Part shown: in pieces, positions 5,733-8,310 of the stretch
Numbering within the stretch: the stretch's first letter is position 1
How the letters are laid out: every line of letters begins with the position of its first letter
Assembly (NCBI GenBank): GCA_012728505.1
Contig: JAAYEY010000001.1
Coordinates: 1 to 8,310, forward strand
Reading direction: 5' to 3'
From: Synergistaceae bacterium
GTDB lineage: Bacteria; Synergistota; Synergistia; Synergistales; Synergistaceae
DNA: 8,310 nt
Position numbers and translations under genes: made by a program
The notes under the pieces: model-generated
Databases searched by the model: none
Told to the model about the DNA's origin: nothing
Seen by the model: only the letters and a program-made list of their open reading frames with translations

Positions 5733-7646
5733 TTAATCAAGAATATCATTTATTAAATTTTTTTCCAGAATCATATCATTATAACTCAGCCTTAGGTCAA
5801 CTTCCTTAGTTATTTCATCATATTGGGACGCATCTATCGATTCATGCGTGCCTATCCTTGTGGCTCTTTTCACAGCGGGCTCAACGAAAACACCGTCGAT
5901 GATGTATGACCCGTTTCGGAATATAACTGGATCAGATCCGTTATCGAGAGAAAGGTTCTTGCCAAAAAATGTTTCTATCTTTACTCCCAATAACCCTGCG
6001 GCTGTAGGCATTATGTCGATTTGTCCGGTATCTGTATATTCTATTCCTTTTCTTGCGTTAGAACCTGACATGTGGAAAATAAGCGGAATCCGCCGTGTTT
6101 CTTTCCATTCTATCGCTTCTTCTATTTTTCTTCCGATTAATTTCTCCATCTCTTGCTTGTATGCAATGGGCACCGCAGGATGGTCTCCGTAGAGAATGAC
6201 AAGACTTTTTTTATCCAGTCCTGAAGTTTTAAGGCCATCTAAGAACCTGCCCAACTCTCGGTCAAAGTAGTTCATTGAAATTATGTAGTCGCCAAGCAGG
6301 GTTTCCCTCATTTCTTTAGGAAGGGGAAAACTGCCATCGTCCAGCCCATCAAAGTTAAATGGATGGTGGCTGCTCAACGTTACAATAAATCCAAAGAAGG
6401 GAGCTTTTGTATTTTGGAAAATATCAAGGGCCTCTGTAAATATCGTCCTATCGCTTAACCCTAGGCCTAGAACCTCTCCATTCGGAAAGCTGCCACGGCT
6501 GTACTGTTTGTCAAAATAAAGTTTAGGATGCATCCTGTGACAATTCCAGAATGAACTGTAGGTCCCCTGGACGACGAAGGCCTGGTATCCATTTTTCTTA
6601 AGAGCTTTGGCCAATGAATTGAAATCATTGTTCGAGAACCTTGTGTATGCAGCACCGGATGCAGAGGGGAAAAACCCGCTGTTGGCCATAAACTCTGAAT
6701 CAGAACTAAGACCCGCTGCAGTCTGATTCCAAGCACGGGGAAAATAAAGTGAATCTTCTACAAAGCGGTTCAAATTCGGAGTGACTTCAGTACCACTAAT
6801 CCTCAACCCTATGACAAACTGCTGGAGAGCCTCGCATTGTATCATTATCAGGTTTTTGCCTTTAGCAGGAGCAGTTGTGTTTTCCTTTAAACGACCGGAA
6901 AACCATGCTCTGATCTCATCTATTTTTTCCTGAGGGACGTAGCTAGGTTCAAACGCTTTAACCGTGAGAGAGATAATATCCTCCCAGTGGAAAGAGGCAG
7001 AACTGACCCACGTACAGACCGAAAGCCTGTCATACATTGCGCTCATGATATTGGGTCTTTGTTGCCTGAGCCTGTAGCCTGCGACAAGCTGAACAGAAAC
7101 AGCAAGAGAAAGGACCAGCAGTGAAAGCCCAATCCTTTTTCTTGTCAAAGGCTCAAAACAAAGGGTTATCCGTTCCTTTTTAAGCAACCAAATAACTATA
7201 GGGATATCAACAAAAAGCAGTACATCCCGCAGTTTGAGCAACGACCATATGGACTTGGCTATCAGTCCTGTCTGAGGCAAGAGAAGTATATCGCGGAATA
7301 TAAAGATATCTGAGTAGTATCTTATAAAGAGAATATCAGTAAGGACGAGGACCGAAAACAAGAAATTTATTACCAAGAGAGCGCTGCCTCTGTATTTTAG
7401 GGGAACCAGAGAGACCGGTATAAGGACAGAAAGTATCGCTCCCAAAGACGGCAGAGCCACAGCGAGAGCCCGCAGGGAATGCCTAACGGGATGAATTTTC
7501 AAACTTCCAAAAGAAGGCCAGTTTAGAACATCGGCAATTCTGTAATCTACAACGAAAAATTTAATCCATATTAAAAGCGTTAAAAGAATCAAGACCCTGA
7601 GTTCAATATCCCGGCACTTCATCCCTTTAACGGGCAAAATCTTCAT
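5733..7646 (-). CDS. LtaS/sulfatase-family phosphoglycerol-transferase-like membrane protein
   Basis: A 637-residue protein with the layout of lipoteichoic acid synthases. It has five hydrophobic segments (about 15-34, 58-82, 88-109, 140-155, 172-191), then an extracytoplasmic alkaline-phosphatase/sulfatase domain (about 264-560) and a short C-terminal tail. LtaS enzymes move phosphoglycerol from phosphatidylglycerol to a glycan or growing polymer. Metal-site matches are Glu272 in NLIMIQCEA, the nucleophile loop TAAGLSSDSEF (309-319), SHHPF (426-430) with His427, and YGDH (486-489) with Asp488/His489. The nucleophile position, Thr in LtaS (TGQGKTSD), is Ser314 here. The SFWN segment is present, but LtaS FWNR reads FWNC (366-369). 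ATG at 7646 is used, four bases after the upstream paralogue's stop. Donor and acceptor remain open; phosphoethanolamine transfer or hydrolysis are alternatives. Confidence 0.87.
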   Translation of the reverse strand: MKILPVKGMKCRDIELRVLILLTLLIWIKFFVVDYRIADVLNWPSFGSLKIHPVRHSLRALAVALPSLGAILSVLIPVSLVPLKYRGSALLVINFLFSVLVLTDILFIRYYSDIFIFRDILLLPQTGLIAKSIWSLLKLRDVLLFVDIPIVIWLLKKERITLCFEPLTRKRIGLSLLVLSLAVSVQLVAGYRLRQQRPNIMSAMYDRLSVCTWVSSASFHWEDIISLTVKAFEPSYVPQEKIDEIRAWFSGRLKENTTAPAKGKNLIMIQCEALQQFVIGLRISGTEVTPNLNRFVEDSLYFPRAWNQTAAGLSSDSEFMANSGFFPSASGAAYTRFSNNDFNSLAKALKKNGYQAFVVQGTYSSFWNCHRMHPKLYFDKQYSRGSFPNGEVLGLGLSDRTIFTEALDIFQNTKAPFFGFIVTLSSHHPFNFDGLDDGSFPLPKEMRETLLGDYIISMNYFDRELGRFLDGLKTSGLDKKSLVILYGDHPAVPIAYKQEMEKLIGRKIEEAIEWKETRRIPLIFHMSGSNARKGIEYTDTGQIDIMPTAAGLLGVKIETFFGKNLSLDNGSDPVIFRNGSYIIDGVFVEPAVKRATRIGTHESIDASQYDEITKEVDLRLSYNDMILEKNLINDILD

Positions 7647-7650
7647 TTTC

Positions 7651-8310
7651 TCAGTCTTCCCTCAAGACCTTAGGCAGCAGGTTATATTCAAGTATTCTGT
7701 CGCTTAAATTAAGTCGTTTTTTCACCTCTTCGGCCATTTCTGAATATTTGCTGTAGTCCAATTCTTCGCCTTCGGTCATATCTGTCGCATTCTCTGAATA
7801 AGGCTCCACGAAGACATTGTTGATAATAAATGAACCGTTCCTGAATATTACCGGTACATTTCTATTGTTTTCAAATAGGTTCGTCCCAAATCCCGCCTTA
7901 AATTCAAATCCCATAAGATCTGCAAGAGTTTCAGGCAGATCTATGAGACCTGTTGCAACTCTTTTTTCCCCAGATATAACTTGATCGGAGGGTATCCTTA
8001 TCACCAAAGGTATACGCTGAATGTCTTTCCATTCCCAGCCATTTTTCAGGCTCTTGCCAAGAAGTTTTTCGAGGTTGGCTCTGTCCCATTTGGGAATCGC
8101 AGTGTGATCTCCGTACAATGCTATAACAGAGGAATCCAAAAGCCCATTGTTCCTGAGTTCCTCGATGAATTTCCCAAAGTGGTTATCAAAGTATTTAATT
8201 GACGTAAGGTAGTTGCCCATCAACGTACCATCTAAGCTCCCTGTATCCAGTTCCGTCTGGGTAAAAATACCTTTGAAATTATAAGGATAGTGGCTTGTTA
8301 GTGTTATTAA
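7651..8310 (-). CDS. LtaS/sulfatase-family protein, C-terminal part (cut by window edge)
   Basis: The frame is open from the window edge to a TGA at 7651, giving 220 codons including the stop. It opens with LITLTSHYPYNFKG, matching the SSHHPFNFDG region of the adjacent paralogue, and continues through ALYGDHTAIP, whose Asp-His pair forms part of the two-metal site. Further shared stretches are EWKDIQRIPL and VIFRNGSFII followed by VFVEP. It is therefore a tandem paralogue of the gene just downstream and presumably has the same membrane-anchored, extracytoplasmic layout. Its N-terminal membrane region and nucleophile loop lie outside the window. Its stop is four bases before the next ATG, so the pair is almost certainly co-transcribed. 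A TTG at 8223 is internal to the domain and is not a start. Activity and substrate cannot be judged from this part alone. Confidence 0.87.
   Translation of the reverse strand, partial: LITLTSHYPYNFKGIFTQTELDTGSLDGTLMGNYLTSIKYFDNHFGKFIEELRNNGLLDSSVIALYGDHTAIPKWDRANLEKLLGKSLKNGWEWKDIQRIPLVIRIPSDQVISGEKRVATGLIDLPETLADLMGFEFKAGFGTNLFENNRNVPVIFRNGSFIINNVFVEPYSENATDMTEGEELDYSKYSEMAEEVKKRLNLSDRILEYNLLPKVLRED

Noticed and set aside
4302..7646. OpgH/OpgB osmoregulated periplasmic glucan system
   Set aside because: The glycosyltransferase is about half the length of OpgH with fewer membrane segments, and the sulfatase-type protein looks like LtaS rather than OpgB. Only the general logic is similar.

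Overview
All convincing genes in this window lie on the minus strand, so the biological order runs from high to low coordinates. Start codons include ATG and TTG. Shine-Dalgarno sites are mostly AGGAGG- or GGGGG-like. A TPP riboswitch is followed by an intrinsic terminator, and base composition looks moderate (roughly mid-40s % GC by eye, not computed). This fits an anaerobic-type bacterium of the Firmicutes or a neighbouring lineage. An LplT-like lysophospholipid-transporter homologue would suit a diderm such as Synergistota or Negativicutes, but the sequence does not settle the lineage.

Region 1 (8310 to about 3003) looks like an envelope-associated gene cluster. It opens with the C-terminal part of one LtaS/sulfatase-type phosphoglycerol-transferase-like protein, cut by the window edge. 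Four bases later comes a complete 637-residue paralogue with five membrane segments and an extracytoplasmic alkaline-phosphatase-fold domain. Next are a membrane-anchored family 2 glycosyltransferase with the DxD, TED and QxxRW motifs of processive synthases, an LplT-like MFS transporter, and a class II (FucA-type) zinc aldolase-family protein. Spacing is tight from the glycosyltransferase onward: 12 bases to the inferred transporter start, then an 11-base overlap into the aldolase. The transporter reading frame has no ATG, GTG or TTG before its conserved N-terminal membrane segments, and it is in the same frame as the glycosyltransferase, separated only by a TAG.

Region 2 (about 2345 to 1) is a thiamine-salvage operon. 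It has a consensus-like promoter, a TPP riboswitch, a small GNRA-capped hairpin, a strong intrinsic terminator, cytX (probable hydroxymethylpyrimidine permease), thiM (hydroxyethylthiazole kinase) and the start of thiE (thiamine-phosphate synthase), which runs off the left edge. The three genes overlap each other by 20 and 14 bases, indicating translational coupling. Imported HMP and the thiazole alcohol would be phosphorylated and joined to thiamine phosphate, with TPP shutting off transcription at the terminator. The HMP kinase (ThiD) is not in this window.

No mobile elements, CRISPR arrays, tRNAs or rRNAs were seen, and no stretch longer than 300 bases lacks a gene.
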